Shown: positions 8,696-16,483 of the stretch, piece after piece
Layout of the letters: each line of letters starts with the position of its first letter
Position numbering within the stretch: the stretch's first letter is position 1
Virus record (IMG/VR): IMGVR_UViG_3300020455_000008
Location: 20,946-84,945 of that record
DNA length: 64,000 bases
DNA from: a virus
Strand: one strand, 5' to 3'
Translations under genes and position numbers: made by a program
Notes under the pieces: generated by a model
Database searches by the model: none
The model's input: the letters and a program-made list of their open reading frames with translations, nothing else
What the model was told of the DNA's origin: nothing

Positions 8696-9960
8696 AAGGT
8701 TGGGCATTAAAAAGATCTTGGACGGCCTTTGATCAAGAAGCTTTAACCTTTGGCGAAGCAGAGTATCGATGTGAGTGCTATATTGAGACAGATGAGGGCT
8801 TGCTCGTTCCAAGAGCATATGAGTCCTTCTCTAATCCCGATGATAGTATCACTCTAGGTGGCCAGTTAAGTGACTTATCTCCCATATCTTTAAGACCCGA
8901 ACAAGTGCCCGCAGTCAACGCTATGCTAAAAGTGTTTCACGCTCCAGGCACAGGGGCTATATTGTTTGCTCCTTGTGGAAAGGGTAAAACGGTAATGGGT
9001 CTTGAGATATTAAGAAGACTAAAAAGAAAGGCTCTAGTGCTAGTCCATAAAAGCTTTCTAGTAGACCAGTGGGTAGATAGAGCAAAGACCTTTTTACCTA
9101 AAGCGAAAGTTGGGCTGTGGCAAAGAGATCAAGTGCCTACGGGTGATGAAGACATTGTGATTGGGATGGTGCAGTCTATTGTAAACCCAAAGAGAGATTA
9201 CCCATCTAACCTGTATGAGATGTTCGGCACATTGATTGCAGATGAAACTCATAGGTACGCAGCGCCCATGTGGCAAGAAGCAATTAGCAACTTTACTGCT
9301 AGTTATCGAATAGGTTTAACCGCAACTCCAGAGCGTAAAGATGGATTACATCATGTATTCTATTCACATATTGGTCCGATTGCTTACTATATGGAAGGTC
9401 ATAAAAGGTTGCCATTAATATGGCGAATCGACACAGAAACGGTGTTTCCTCAGCGATCCTATCTTTTGTATAATGGAGAAGTCAATACTTCTAAGCTTGT
9501 CACTATGATCTCACAAGTAGAGCCAAGGACAGACAGAATAGTAGATTTTGCAATAAGGGCCTTAAATAAGGGAAGAAAGGTGCTTATTCTCTCAGAGAGG
9601 GTTGCGCACACAAAGGAAATGAATGAGCTGTTAAAGAGCAAGCTGAGTGATGATATGGCTAGTGCTTTATACATAGGAGGTATGAAGCAATCTGAGAGAG
9701 AAAAGGCAAGCGAAGCTGATGTGATATGCGGTACATATGCAATGGCGCAAGAGGGATTGGATATACCAGCACTAGATACATTGATTCTAGCTACGCCCAA
9801 AACATCCATTACCCAAAGTGTGGGTCGCATACTCAGAGATTCTCCCGACAAGAAAGACCCAGTAGTGGTAGACTTTGTAGACTCTGCTATTCCAATTCTT
9901 ATGGCGTATTGGGGCGCTAGAAAAAAGACTTACAAAAAATTAGGATATAATTTCTTTTGA
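8692..9960 (+). CDS. SF2 DNA helicase (UvsW/XPB-like)
   Basis: 422 residues from GTG 8692, which overlaps the polymerase stop and has GGGAG upstream. Motif I is APCGKGKT, motif II is IADETHR, motif III is GLTATPERKDG, and motif VI is QSVGRILRDSP. The order and the DETH box match UvsW/XPB-type superfamily 2 helicases, which unwind recombination intermediates and R-loops. Tight coupling to the polymerase and proximity to RecA fit a role in recombination-dependent replication. Confidence 0.85.
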   Translation: MKGWALKRSWTAFDQEALTFGEAEYRCECYIETDEGLLVPRAYESFSNPDDSITLGGQLSDLSPISLRPEQVPAVNAMLKVFHAPGTGAILFAPCGKGKTVMGLEILRRLKRKALVLVHKSFLVDQWVDRAKTFLPKAKVGLWQRDQVPTGDEDIVIGMVQSIVNPKRDYPSNLYEMFGTLIADETHRYAAPMWQEAISNFTASYRIGLTATPERKDGLHHVFYSHIGPIAYYMEGHKRLPLIWRIDTETVFPQRSYLLYNGEVNTSKLVTMISQVEPRTDRIVDFAIRALNKGRKVLILSERVAHTKEMNELLKSKLSDDMASALYIGGMKQSEREKASEADVICGTYAMAQEGLDIPALDTLILATPKTSITQSVGRILRDSPDKKDPVVVDFVDSAIPILMAYWGARKKTYKKLGYNFF

Positions 9961-9961
9961 C

Positions 9962-9978
9962 ATACCATGTATTGGTAT
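9962..9978 (+). other. Short inverted repeat in intergenic gap
   Basis: ATACCA-TGTAT-TGGTAT forms a six-pair stem just after the helicase stop and 28 bases before the next start, which has its own AAAGGAG. It could be an mRNA-stability or processing hairpin; no T run follows. Confidence 0.35.
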
Positions 9979-10005
9979 CTATGGTGGTTGTGAAAGGAGA
10001 GTTTT

Positions 10006-10362
10006 ATGAAAGAACTCATTTACGAGTACCATGCGATTCAATCTCAAATAAGAGGTCTTGAGCAGAAAAAAAAAGACCTAAAGTTTAGGATTGACTTAGC
10101 GCTAAGTGCAGAAGACACAAACAAATATGAAGACAGTCATTATAGTGCTGTATTATCTCAACACCAAAGAGTTAAGTATGACCTAGAAGGTATTGAGCAC
10201 TTACTTTTACATAAAGGTATACCTGTTGATCGCTTTATTGAGACTAAAGTAGACCTAAAGAAAGTAGAATCTTTAATAGCAGAGGGTTATGTAGACCCTT
10301 CTGAGCTTGTAGACTTTGCCGAAGTCAAGACAATAAAAACATTAACAGTAAAGGAAACTTAA
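10006..10362 (+). CDS. Hypothetical coiled-coil protein, 118 aa
   Basis: Good ribosome site (AAAGGAGAG). The first 60 residues are charged and helical (QIRGLEQKKKDLKFRIDLAL), suggesting a coiled coil; the C-terminal part is acidic with repeated V-D-L/K patterns. It ends on the A of the next start (TTAATG). No family recognised. Confidence 0.65.
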   Translation: MKELIYEYHAIQSQIRGLEQKKKDLKFRIDLALSAEDTNKYEDSHYSAVLSQHQRVKYDLEGIEHLLLHKGIPVDRFIETKVDLKKVESLIAEGYVDPSELVDFAEVKTIKTLTVKET

Positions 10363-10916
10363 TGTCTAAGGACAAAAGAGAATACCAGCGAGATTACTAT
10401 GCTGAGAATAAAGATCGCATTAAAGCTCAGAGAAGAAATCGTTACAAAAGCGATGATGAATATCGTGCAGAATTTAATCGCAAGCGAAGAATAAAAAGAA
10501 ACAAAATGTTACTGCCCGAGAGTTACGACTCTCTATATGTAGAGGAAGAGGTTACAGACGTGTCATTTGATTGTATGATGAAGGTGCTGAGTGCAGACCA
10601 AACCCAGTCCTGTGTATGTAAGATGTATACGATGAATGGTGTAGCGCTACAAGTTAGGGTCAACAAAGATAAGCTCGTACACTGGGTATATCTAAAGAAA
10701 CTGCCTAATGCGAAATATAGGAATGGTAGTAACTGGAGACTCTACACTGAATATGAAGTAGAACTACTGAAGAGAGCATTTAAGCATTTCAGAAAGAAAG
10801 CTTCTTTAGATAATAGGAAGTTCACTCTGACCAAGGAGATGACTGCTTATATATTTAAAAAGTTTGACAGCTTAACGGGTGGTATACCCGAAGACAAATT
10901 TACAAAAGAAGGATAA
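10362..10916 (+). CDS. Hypothetical basic protein, 184 aa, probable nucleic-acid binder
   Basis: The first 50 residues are strongly basic (REYQRDYYAENKDRIKAQRR, then KRRIKRNK), like the tails of many phage nucleic-acid-binding or HNH-associated proteins. No HNH or zinc motif is present, although CVCK gives a Cys pair near residue 85. The C-terminal part is helical and basic. It lies between a coiled-coil gene and the RecA operon; function unknown. Confidence 0.65.
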   Translation: MSKDKREYQRDYYAENKDRIKAQRRNRYKSDDEYRAEFNRKRRIKRNKMLLPESYDSLYVEEEVTDVSFDCMMKVLSADQTQSCVCKMYTMNGVALQVRVNKDKLVHWVYLKKLPNAKYRNGSNWRLYTEYEVELLKRAFKHFRKKASLDNRKFTLTKEMTAYIFKKFDSLTGGIPEDKFTKEG

Positions 10917-10921
10917 AGACA

Positions 10922-11137
10922 ATGAGTAAAGATACAGTACAAGAGAAAGCAAAAGTTAGAGCTGGAGCTTCTATTAAAATTAACTTGGGTAACTATGAGA
11001 GCGCGGGTGTTGAAGCAAGTATTGAGTTGCCTTGTGATATACAAGATGTGCCTAAAGAGTTTGAACGTGCTTGGGCTGAGGTTTACAGGCAACTAGATCT
11101 AAGAGTCGCTGAAATTAAAAAAGGGCGTAACCAATGA
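10922..11137 (+). CDS. Hypothetical protein, 71 aa, coupled to RecA
   Basis: Starts after GAAGGATAAAG and overlaps the RecA start by four bases. The sequence has alternating hydrophobic residues (SIKINLGNYESAGVEASIEL) followed by a helix with FERAWAEVYRQLD. Small proteins of this layout often precede phage recA-like genes, but I cannot name a family. Confidence 0.65.
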   Translation: MSKDTVQEKAKVRAGASIKINLGNYESAGVEASIELPCDIQDVPKEFERAWAEVYRQLDLRVAEIKKGRNQ

Positions 11138-12261
11138 GCTTTAAAGACTTAATAAAAAGTATTAACAAGCGCTATGGTGATGACTGTTTTGTGCAAGCGT
11201 CACAGTCAGAAAAGCTTAATACACGTAAGAGGATTGAAACTGGTATATTGTCTTTTGACTTAGCTTTAGGTGGTGGCATACCTCTTGGTACGATTATTAC
11301 ATTAAAAGGAGAATACTCAAGTGGTAAAAGCGCACTTGCTCATAGGATTGGTGCTAGTTTCCAGCGTACTTGTCGCAACTGCGGTAACCCTTTGGTACTG
11401 TGGAACGAGATTATACAAGATGGCGCTGAAGTAGCCTGTTGTGATAACCCCGAGCCTATGCGTGTGGTGTGGTTTGACGCTGAGGGTTCATATCAAAATG
11501 CATGGGCAGAACGACTAGGTATGGAGAGTGAGAATACTTATGTAATTCGTACCGAGTTTGCGGAGCAGGGCATTGATATTGCTGACTCTGTAATCAGAAG
11601 CGGTGAATGCGATTTGTTGGTTGTAGACTCAGTAGCGCACTTGACTCCCTCAGTGGAGATAGAGCAAAGCTCAGAAAAGTGGCAAATGGGTGTCCAAGCT
11701 CGATTGATGAACAAAGCTATGCGGAAATGGGTGTCTGCTCAAAATGCAGTTGGTATGAGTCGAGTAGTACCTCCTACTATCCTACTTATTAATCAAATCC
11801 GTATGAAACTTGGGGTTGTGTATGGTTCTCCCGAAACTTCGCCTGGGGGGAAAGGTATAGACTTTGCGTCTAGCGTAATATGCAAAGTGAAACGCAAGGG
11901 TTTTATGGAAGACAAAAGTGGCTCTGCGCCCTTTGGACAAGACATGGAAGTTACCATGCAAAAGAATAAGACAGCCCCCCCAAATAGATCCTGTCTGTTC
12001 AGTCTCTATTTTAGAGACTCTATGCCATATGTAGCTGGAGCGAGTAACTTTGCAGAGCAGCTTGTATCAGTCGGTGAATATTGGAAGCTGATTGAAAAAG
12101 GTGGAGCTTGGTACACACTACCAAATGGTGAAAAATACCAAGGTTTAACCAAGACAGCCGAAGCGCTTGCTAATGACGAGCCTGTCATGTTCGATCTCAA
12201 GGACGAAGTATGGAGAAGAGAAGTCGATTGGATGGGTGGAGATTCTTATGAAGAAGACTAG
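11134..12261 (+). CDS. recA: RecA-like recombinase with Cys-pair insertion
   Basis: 375 residues. The core begins ILSFDLALGGGIPLG, with Walker A GEYSSGKS (residues 59-66), Walker B DLLVVDSV, a loop-L1/L2 region around SSEKWQMGVQARLMNKAMRK, and INQIRMKLG. An insertion just after Walker A carries CRNC (80, 83) and CC (102, 103), resembling a zinc ribbon absent from bacterial RecA. It should form ATP-dependent filaments on SSB-coated DNA for strand exchange. The Cas4-like nuclease and SF2 helicase nearby complete a recombination set. Confidence 0.9.
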   Translation: MSFKDLIKSINKRYGDDCFVQASQSEKLNTRKRIETGILSFDLALGGGIPLGTIITLKGEYSSGKSALAHRIGASFQRTCRNCGNPLVLWNEIIQDGAEVACCDNPEPMRVVWFDAEGSYQNAWAERLGMESENTYVIRTEFAEQGIDIADSVIRSGECDLLVVDSVAHLTPSVEIEQSSEKWQMGVQARLMNKAMRKWVSAQNAVGMSRVVPPTILLINQIRMKLGVVYGSPETSPGGKGIDFASSVICKVKRKGFMEDKSGSAPFGQDMEVTMQKNKTAPPNRSCLFSLYFRDSMPYVAGASNFAEQLVSVGEYWKLIEKGGAWYTLPNGEKYQGLTKTAEALANDEPVMFDLKDEVWRREVDWMGGDSYEED

Positions 12262-12670
12262 TCTTGGATCTAAGCGGCCTATGCCAAATGTCTTTGATGA
12301 TAACGAACCTAAGTGCAATAAGAGTCGATCAGTCGTACATGAAGATCGTTTGCAAGGGGTTCTTAGGAGCAAGTCTACACCTAACAGTGGGGCTTTGCCC
12401 GAAATTAGCTACAAAGGCGATCTTCAAGATGGCTTGTTTGTTTGGCAAGCAAAACTAACAGATAAGGCTCGATTCACAATTACATCTGATGTACTTGTAG
12501 AGTTACAGAGACAGGCAAGCTTGAATTCTAAATGGCCTGGAGTTGCTTTGACCATAGAAGGATTACCTAATCACATCGAGAAGGATTGGGTTATGTTACC
12601 CGCTTCAGTCTTCGGTGAGATTATTGACTTATACCACCAACACACTATCAATAGTTTTCAAAAACTTTAA
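12248..12670 (+). CDS. Hypothetical protein, 140 aa
   Basis: The ATG at 12248 overlaps the RecA end by 14 bases and has GGTGGAG upstream; a longer frame begins inside RecA without a ribosome site. The N-terminal 60 residues are polar and probably disordered; the rest is a compact mixed domain. The last codons (SFQKL) are written by a copy of the AGTTTTCAAAAACT dyad, so regulatory and coding functions overlap here. Confidence 0.65.
   Translation: MKKTSLGSKRPMPNVFDDNEPKCNKSRSVVHEDRLQGVLRSKSTPNSGALPEISYKGDLQDGLFVWQAKLTDKARFTITSDVLVELQRQASLNSKWPGVALTIEGLPNHIEKDWVMLPASVFGEIIDLYHQHTINSFQKL
12653..12666 (-). promoter_or_regulatory. Copy of the AGTTTTTGAAAACT dyad
   Basis: A perfect 14-base inverted repeat lies over the last codons of the upstream gene and 15 bases before the ParB-like gene. 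In the orientation of the promoter-like copies it reads on the minus strand, followed by ATTGATAG. It may be an operator or an antisense promoter. Confidence 0.4.
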
Positions 12671-12681
12671 AAGGACAGACA

Positions 12682-13590
12682 ATGAACGTACAAGACATAA
12701 GCATACAAGATATAGATACTGACATTATTGTAAACTGCCGTAAAAACGTGTCAGTGGACGACTTGGTTGAGTCCATTCGAAAAACAGGGGTACAGATACC
12801 TATTGGTGTGTGTCTCCAAGAGAATGGCCGATATGGGCTAATTTATGGATTCCGCAGATATACTGCTTGCAACGAATTGGCTTTAGACACTATTCCAGCA
12901 AGAATTGTAGATAACCAAGAGCAAGCAGACTTGCTCGTCATGAATCTTCAAGAGAATGTCAGTCGTAAGAACTTGACTCCGATGGAAGAAGCTCTCGCTA
13001 TACAGCGTATAGTCAATGCGGGTCGTGATGTAGACCAATTCAGAACTGCGCTTGGTTGGTCGAAAACCATAATTACTCAGCGCCTTGGGTTGCTAGAGTT
13101 AAGCGCACCTCTTCAGTCAGCACTTGAGAAAGACTCAATCTCTGTTCGACAAGCAAATACTATTCAAGAAGCAGAGGAGAATATGCACCCTGAACTTATC
13201 GAGCTTGCAGAAAATGGCTGCACAGCAAGAGCTTTGAAGGATGAAGTCGATAGTCTTTCTTCTTTTGTACCCGTAGAAGACGATACACAAGAGCTTGTAC
13301 TGAGCGATGATGATAATGAAGGAGATGACAACTACTTAAAAGAGATTGAGAAAGAAGACGCTAAAGCACTTTCAGAAGCGAACTCTAATCTAGTCAAGAG
13401 TAGTCTGCTAGATGTTGGTGCTAAGTGTATCGATGACCAACACGCTTGGTTTGCCTTTCAGATTGCTATTAACAGTATTGAGTTTGACCGATTGCCAAAA
13501 GCAGAACTTGGTGCATTAGTAAATGCGATGAACACCCTAGCGGGTGAGCATGGTCTTAACGCTTGGGGCGAAGGGTCTATGCGTAAATGA
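12682..13590 (+). CDS. parB: ParB/Spo0J-like partition or DNA-binding protein
   Basis: 302 residues. The N-terminal ParB/sulfiredoxin-type domain shows VNCRKNVSVDDLVESIRKTG, YGLIYGFRRYTAC and LVMNLQENVSRKNLTPMEEA, which match the CTP/DNA-contact boxes of ParB. A helix-turn-helix follows (FRTALGWSKTIITQRLGLL). Residues 200-235 are an acidic linker. No ParA is encoded in the window, so plasmid-style partition is doubtful; transcription control or genome organisation is equally possible. The palindromes at 16313-16430 are candidate binding sites. Confidence 0.8.
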   Translation: MNVQDISIQDIDTDIIVNCRKNVSVDDLVESIRKTGVQIPIGVCLQENGRYGLIYGFRRYTACNELALDTIPARIVDNQEQADLLVMNLQENVSRKNLTPMEEALAIQRIVNAGRDVDQFRTALGWSKTIITQRLGLLELSAPLQSALEKDSISVRQANTIQEAEENMHPELIELAENGCTARALKDEVDSLSSFVPVEDDTQELVLSDDDNEGDDNYLKEIEKEDAKALSEANSNLVKSSLLDVGAKCIDDQHAWFAFQIAINSIEFDRLPKAELGALVNAMNTLAGEHGLNAWGEGSMRK

Positions 13591-14414
13591 GCTTAACCAA
13601 TATCATTAAGAACCTTCACAACTCTGGTGGAAACCCTTCACTTTCTGCGGAGATTGAGAAGCACTTTCTCCGCAAAGCCAATGAGTTTGACCAAGATAGG
13701 TTTGAAGATAAACTTACACGCTTCCATCCAAGTCAGATTAGTTACTGGGGTGTGTGCCCAAGGGCTTATTATCTAACGATGAAGCGAGATGAGCTTGGTA
13801 TTGCCATTAAACGCCCTGACCCCCATCCTACTTCTCTTCTTAGGATATTTGAACATGGGCATAGTATACACGCCATGTATCAAGATAAGGTTCTTGGTCA
13901 AGCGGGTATATTGTATGGGAAATGGGAGCTTAATGGGGAAGTGATTGAAGGCTTCCAACCTTCCGAAGAATGGAAGTATGTAGAACCTAGAATATGGTGG
14001 ACTGAGAAAAGAATATCGGGTTACTGTGATGGTTTTCTACAGATCAATAGTAAGTGGTACTTGTTAGAAGTTAAATCATCGGGAGATCAACCTTTTAGGT
14101 ATCTAAAGCGAAGTGGTCAACCAAGAGAATATCATACTAGGCAAGCACAAATATATATGAGTGCTCCGCATGACCTTCAGATTAAACCTAAATTTGAGGG
14201 TGCGTTTATCTTATACGTGAATAAAGACACTGGCGAAGAACTTGATCTATTTATCAAAAATGATCCAAGCCGAATACAGCCTTTGATGGATCAAATAGAT
14301 GAAGCAATTGACTCTTTAGAACTGCCTACTATTCCTATGCGTGTCGATGATTGTAAGACTAGTAAATCAAAACGTGCTAAAGACTGCATTGCTTGTAGTG
14401 TATGTTTTACTTGA
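13587..14414 (+). CDS. Cas4/RecB-like PD-(D/E)XK exonuclease with Fe-S-type cysteines
   Basis: 275 residues. The nuclease core shows GYCDGF (Asp148), LLEVKSS (Glu161, Lys163) and the RQAQIYM helix (Gln186). Cys57 in WGVCPRAYY and a C-terminal trio (Cys267, 270, 273, plus Cys256) match the 4Fe-4S cluster of Cas4/AddB-type nucleases. No cas1/cas2 is nearby, so this is the phage recombination type, probably resecting DNA ends for RecA. It overlaps the ParB-like gene by four bases. Confidence 0.85.
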   Translation: MSLTNIIKNLHNSGGNPSLSAEIEKHFLRKANEFDQDRFEDKLTRFHPSQISYWGVCPRAYYLTMKRDELGIAIKRPDPHPTSLLRIFEHGHSIHAMYQDKVLGQAGILYGKWELNGEVIEGFQPSEEWKYVEPRIWWTEKRISGYCDGFLQINSKWYLLEVKSSGDQPFRYLKRSGQPREYHTRQAQIYMSAPHDLQIKPKFEGAFILYVNKDTGEELDLFIKNDPSRIQPLMDQIDEAIDSLELPTIPMRVDDCKTSKSKRAKDCIACSVCFT

Positions 14415-14422
14415 GGTGAGCT

Positions 14423-14887
14423 ATGGTAGATCAAAAAGTAATTGATTTTGGTACTCATAGTAGAGAGCTTCTATCTAGTTTAGGACTTCATGCACCCTCT
14501 CACCCTAGCACTGAATTAATATTCCCAAATGATCTAGGGAAGCTGAGTGATGACGAGGTAAGTGCTCATCTATCATACTGGGCAAGTATGACTGCTTACG
14601 CACATCAAAAAGTTTCTGTGCTTGAAGGGGCTTTGGTTTTAGCAAAGAGTGATTATGAATTAGAATATGACCTAAGGTTATATAACAAGCCAGGTAACAG
14701 TGTTTCAGAACGCAAGATAGGGTTAGGTGCTTCCAAAGTTCTGAGAAACATGAAAGTACGTATCGCAGTTATCGAAGCCGATCTGAAGGTGTTAAAATCT
14801 ATCCTAGTAGGGTATGATCTCAAGAACTCAGCAGTGAGTAGAGAAATTACAAGACGTAACAACGAGAGGAACTTGAGGGATGGATAA
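14423..14887 (+). CDS. Hypothetical helical protein, 154 aa (possible recombination mediator)
   Basis: Follows the Cas4-like gene with a GAGGTGAG ribosome site. After an N-terminal tail it is almost entirely helical, with a Tyr/Lys/Glu-rich region (LAKSDYELEYDLRLYNK) and a basic stretch (ERKIGLGASKVLRNMKVR). Size, helicity and position beside RecA recall the UvsY recombination mediator, but I see no alignable signature; treat that as a guess. Confidence 0.6.
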   Translation: MVDQKVIDFGTHSRELLSSLGLHAPSHPSTELIFPNDLGKLSDDEVSAHLSYWASMTAYAHQKVSVLEGALVLAKSDYELEYDLRLYNKPGNSVSERKIGLGASKVLRNMKVRIAVIEADLKVLKSILVGYDLKNSAVSREITRRNNERNLRDG

Positions 14888-15158
14888 TGACACAAAAGAG
14901 ATAAACTTAAGAGTTGCGGGTCGTAGCGACCCTAGCTCAGTGGCGGGTAGTACCGTCAAAAACATAAATGAAAATAGAAGCGTAACACTAACTGCCATTG
15001 GTGCTGGTGCTGTTAATCAGATGTTAAAGGCTGTAACCATTGCACGTTCAATGGCAGCAAGCAGTGGCTCAGACCTTTACTTTACTAGTGGCTTTGCTAC
15101 CGAAATTATAAATGGAGAAGAGAAGACTGCTATGCGGATCTTCGTAAAGAAAAGATAA
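14880..15158 (+). CDS. spoVS: SpoVS-family protein (Alba-like nucleic-acid binder)
   Basis: 92 residues. It matches the SpoVS pattern along nearly its whole length: LRVAGRSDPSSVAGS, then LTAIGAGAVNQMLKAVTIAR, SGSDLYFTSGF and NGEEKTAMRIFVKKR. SpoVS is an 85-90 residue Alba-fold protein known for its role in sporulation of Bacillus and present in many non-sporulating bacteria. A phage copy inside a recombination operon (8-base overlap with the upstream gene) suggests binding of phage DNA or RNA, or interference with host regulation. Confidence 0.85.
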   Translation: MDNDTKEINLRVAGRSDPSSVAGSTVKNINENRSVTLTAIGAGAVNQMLKAVTIARSMAASSGSDLYFTSGFATEIINGEEKTAMRIFVKKR

Positions 15159-15481
15159 TGTTTACAGTAACGTATAAAATGCAAATGCCTAGTGGTATTT
15201 TGATTTTCGAGATAGATCTAATGATAGAGCGTTTAAATGAGGGTGTAGGCTATGAAGCGCCACTTTTAAAACAAGCCCTAACTGATTGGTGGGAAGACCC
15301 TAACTCACCACGAAGAAGCCCTGAAGAGGCTTGTTTGGGAGCGTGGGCTACGGTCACTGACCACCTAGTCGCTAAACGAGAGCACCCTAGAGTCCAGTGT
15401 TCTCGGATAAGCGTAGACACTTCAGGACAAAAAATAACCTTTCAACCCACAGAAGACGTTTGGAGTGATGTAAATGTCTGA
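15158..15481 (+). CDS. Hypothetical protein, 107 aa
   Basis: Start codon overlaps the SpoVS stop (TAATG), indicating translational coupling. The product mixes beta-prone ends with a Trp-containing helical middle (LTDWWEDPNSPRRSPEEACL). No family recognised. It overlaps the next gene by eight bases. Confidence 0.65.
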   Translation: MFTVTYKMQMPSGILIFEIDLMIERLNEGVGYEAPLLKQALTDWWEDPNSPRRSPEEACLGAWATVTDHLVAKREHPRVQCSRISVDTSGQKITFQPTEDVWSDVNV

Positions 15482-15884
15482 ATACAGAGAAAATGACGAT
15501 AATGTTGAAGTAGAAACTCTTGAGACTGCTTCTGAAGAGACACAAGAAGAGACACAAGAGACAGACTTTAATCCTACTAATCCCGATCTCACTGAGAATC
15601 AGATTGACGATGACATTGTGACCGCAGTGTTACTTGTTAAAAATCGACAAGGGGCTGTGCTGCCAGTGACCAATCTTCAATCCCTGAAGATGGATAGGCA
15701 AGCTAATGCACATGAGGTTCTGAGAATGTGTGCAGATGTTCAAGATCAAATCAGTGCGATTCGAGTAGTTGGGGAGCTTGCCCAAATCTTCCAACATCTT
15801 AACCAGCAGAGTCTCAGCACAGTGGCTAATCTGTTAAATGTAAAAATGAATGAGAGTGTGGGTGCAACCAGCTCTGAGAGTTGA
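15474..15884 (+). CDS. Hypothetical acidic protein, 136 aa
   Basis: Residues 1-45 are strongly acidic with Glu/Thr repeats (ETLETASEETQEETQET), probably disordered. The remainder is helical, with LRMCADVQDQISAIRVVGEL and a final helix FQHLNQQSLSTVANLLNVKM. It is the last gene before a strongly folded leader. No family recognised. Confidence 0.65.
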   Translation: MSEYRENDDNVEVETLETASEETQEETQETDFNPTNPDLTENQIDDDIVTAVLLVKNRQGAVLPVTNLQSLKMDRQANAHEVLRMCADVQDQISAIRVVGELAQIFQHLNQQSLSTVANLLNVKMNESVGATSSES

Positions 15885-15896
15885 TTGTAATATGCT

Positions 15897-15928
15897 ATAG
15901 TGACATACTGTCAATAGGAGGTCACTAT
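15897..15928 (+). promoter_or_regulatory. Hairpin enclosing the ribosome site of the next gene
   Basis: ATAGTGAC (15897-15904) pairs perfectly with GTCACTAT (15921-15928). The loop contains most of the AGGAGG ribosome site (15916-15921), and the start ATG at 15927 begins inside the right arm. An alternative small hairpin TGACA-TAC-TGTCA (15901-15913) would free the site. This looks like a translational on/off element or a protein-binding operator. Confidence 0.5.
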
Positions 15929-16316
15929 GGCAAAGAAATATAAAGATGAATGGTTTATTCCCCCACAGGGAGTACGCAACTCTGCTGAACGAGGTCTAAA
16001 GAACCGCAAAAAATATGGTAGGGGTGGACTCTCTAATAAACAGGCTTCAGAGCAAGGTATTGGCTCGGGTGTCCAACGTGCTGTCAATCTCAAGAATGGG
16101 AACAAGGTCTCTCCACAAACAATTAAGCGCATGAAAAGCTTCTTTGCTAGGCATGAGAAGAATAAAAACTCTCGTAAGCCCGATGGTACACCTGGTGCTG
16201 GGAAAATAGCTTGGGATCTTTGGGGTGGGAATCAAGGTAAGCGTTGGGCTGAATCTGTTGACCGAAAAATGAAAAGAGCAGATGAACAAGCTAAGAAGTC
16301 CAAAATTAAACGATAG
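15927..16316 (+). CDS. Conserved phage protein of unknown function, 129 aa, basic
   Basis: Contains a pattern I know from many phage genomes: VRNSAERGLKNRKKYGRGG, a SGVQRAVNLKNG segment, then VSPQTIKRMKSFFARHEKNK and GKIAWDLWGGNQGKRWA. The function of this domain is not established. The protein is basic at both ends. Its translation start is buried in a hairpin, and its stop is overlapped by the palindrome array at 16313. Confidence 0.7.
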   Translation: MAKKYKDEWFIPPQGVRNSAERGLKNRKKYGRGGLSNKQASEQGIGSGVQRAVNLKNGNKVSPQTIKRMKSFFARHEKNKNSRKPDGTPGAGKIAWDLWGGNQGKRWAESVDRKMKRADEQAKKSKIKR

Positions 16317-16430
16317 AAAGTATCTATAAAATCTATCGATAAAATTTAACTAAGAATTTTACGGTAAAATCTATCGATAGATTTTTTCATTTTGGTAACT
16401 TTGTATAAAATCTATCGATGAATTTTATAC
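16313..16430 (+). promoter_or_regulatory. Array of ATCTATCGAT palindromes ahead of a promoter
   Basis: Three copies of AAAATCTATCGAT (16328, 16366, 16407) lie within 118 bases. The second is a perfect 20-base palindrome (16366-16385). The third sits inside a longer inverted repeat with arms GTATAAAAT and ATTTTATAC (16403-16430). ATTTTAC-G-GTAAAAT (16356-16370) adds a fourth dyad, and CGATAGA at 16311 pairs with TCTATCG at 16332. This is an operator cluster, or a ParB-type binding array; related arms occur at 22963-22986. Confidence 0.6.
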
Positions 16431-16440
16431 AAGCCGCTTA

Positions 16441-16475
16441 TAATATATATATATATATAAGATAAACTATATAAG
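16441..16475 (+). promoter_or_regulatory. AT-rich promoter with twin TATATAAG boxes
   Basis: An alternating TA run ends in TATATAAG (16454-16461), and a second TATATAAG lies at 16468-16475, nine bases before the start codon of the 460-aa gene. The arrangement matches the regions at 97-135 and 44031-44058. It directly follows the palindrome array, so those sites may control it. Confidence 0.5.
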
Positions 16476-16483
16476 AGTAGACA

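Noticed and set aside
13587-14414. Reading the Cas4-like nuclease as part of a CRISPR system
   Set aside because: No repeat-spacer array and no cas1, cas2 or effector gene is present; phage recombination operons often carry such nucleases.
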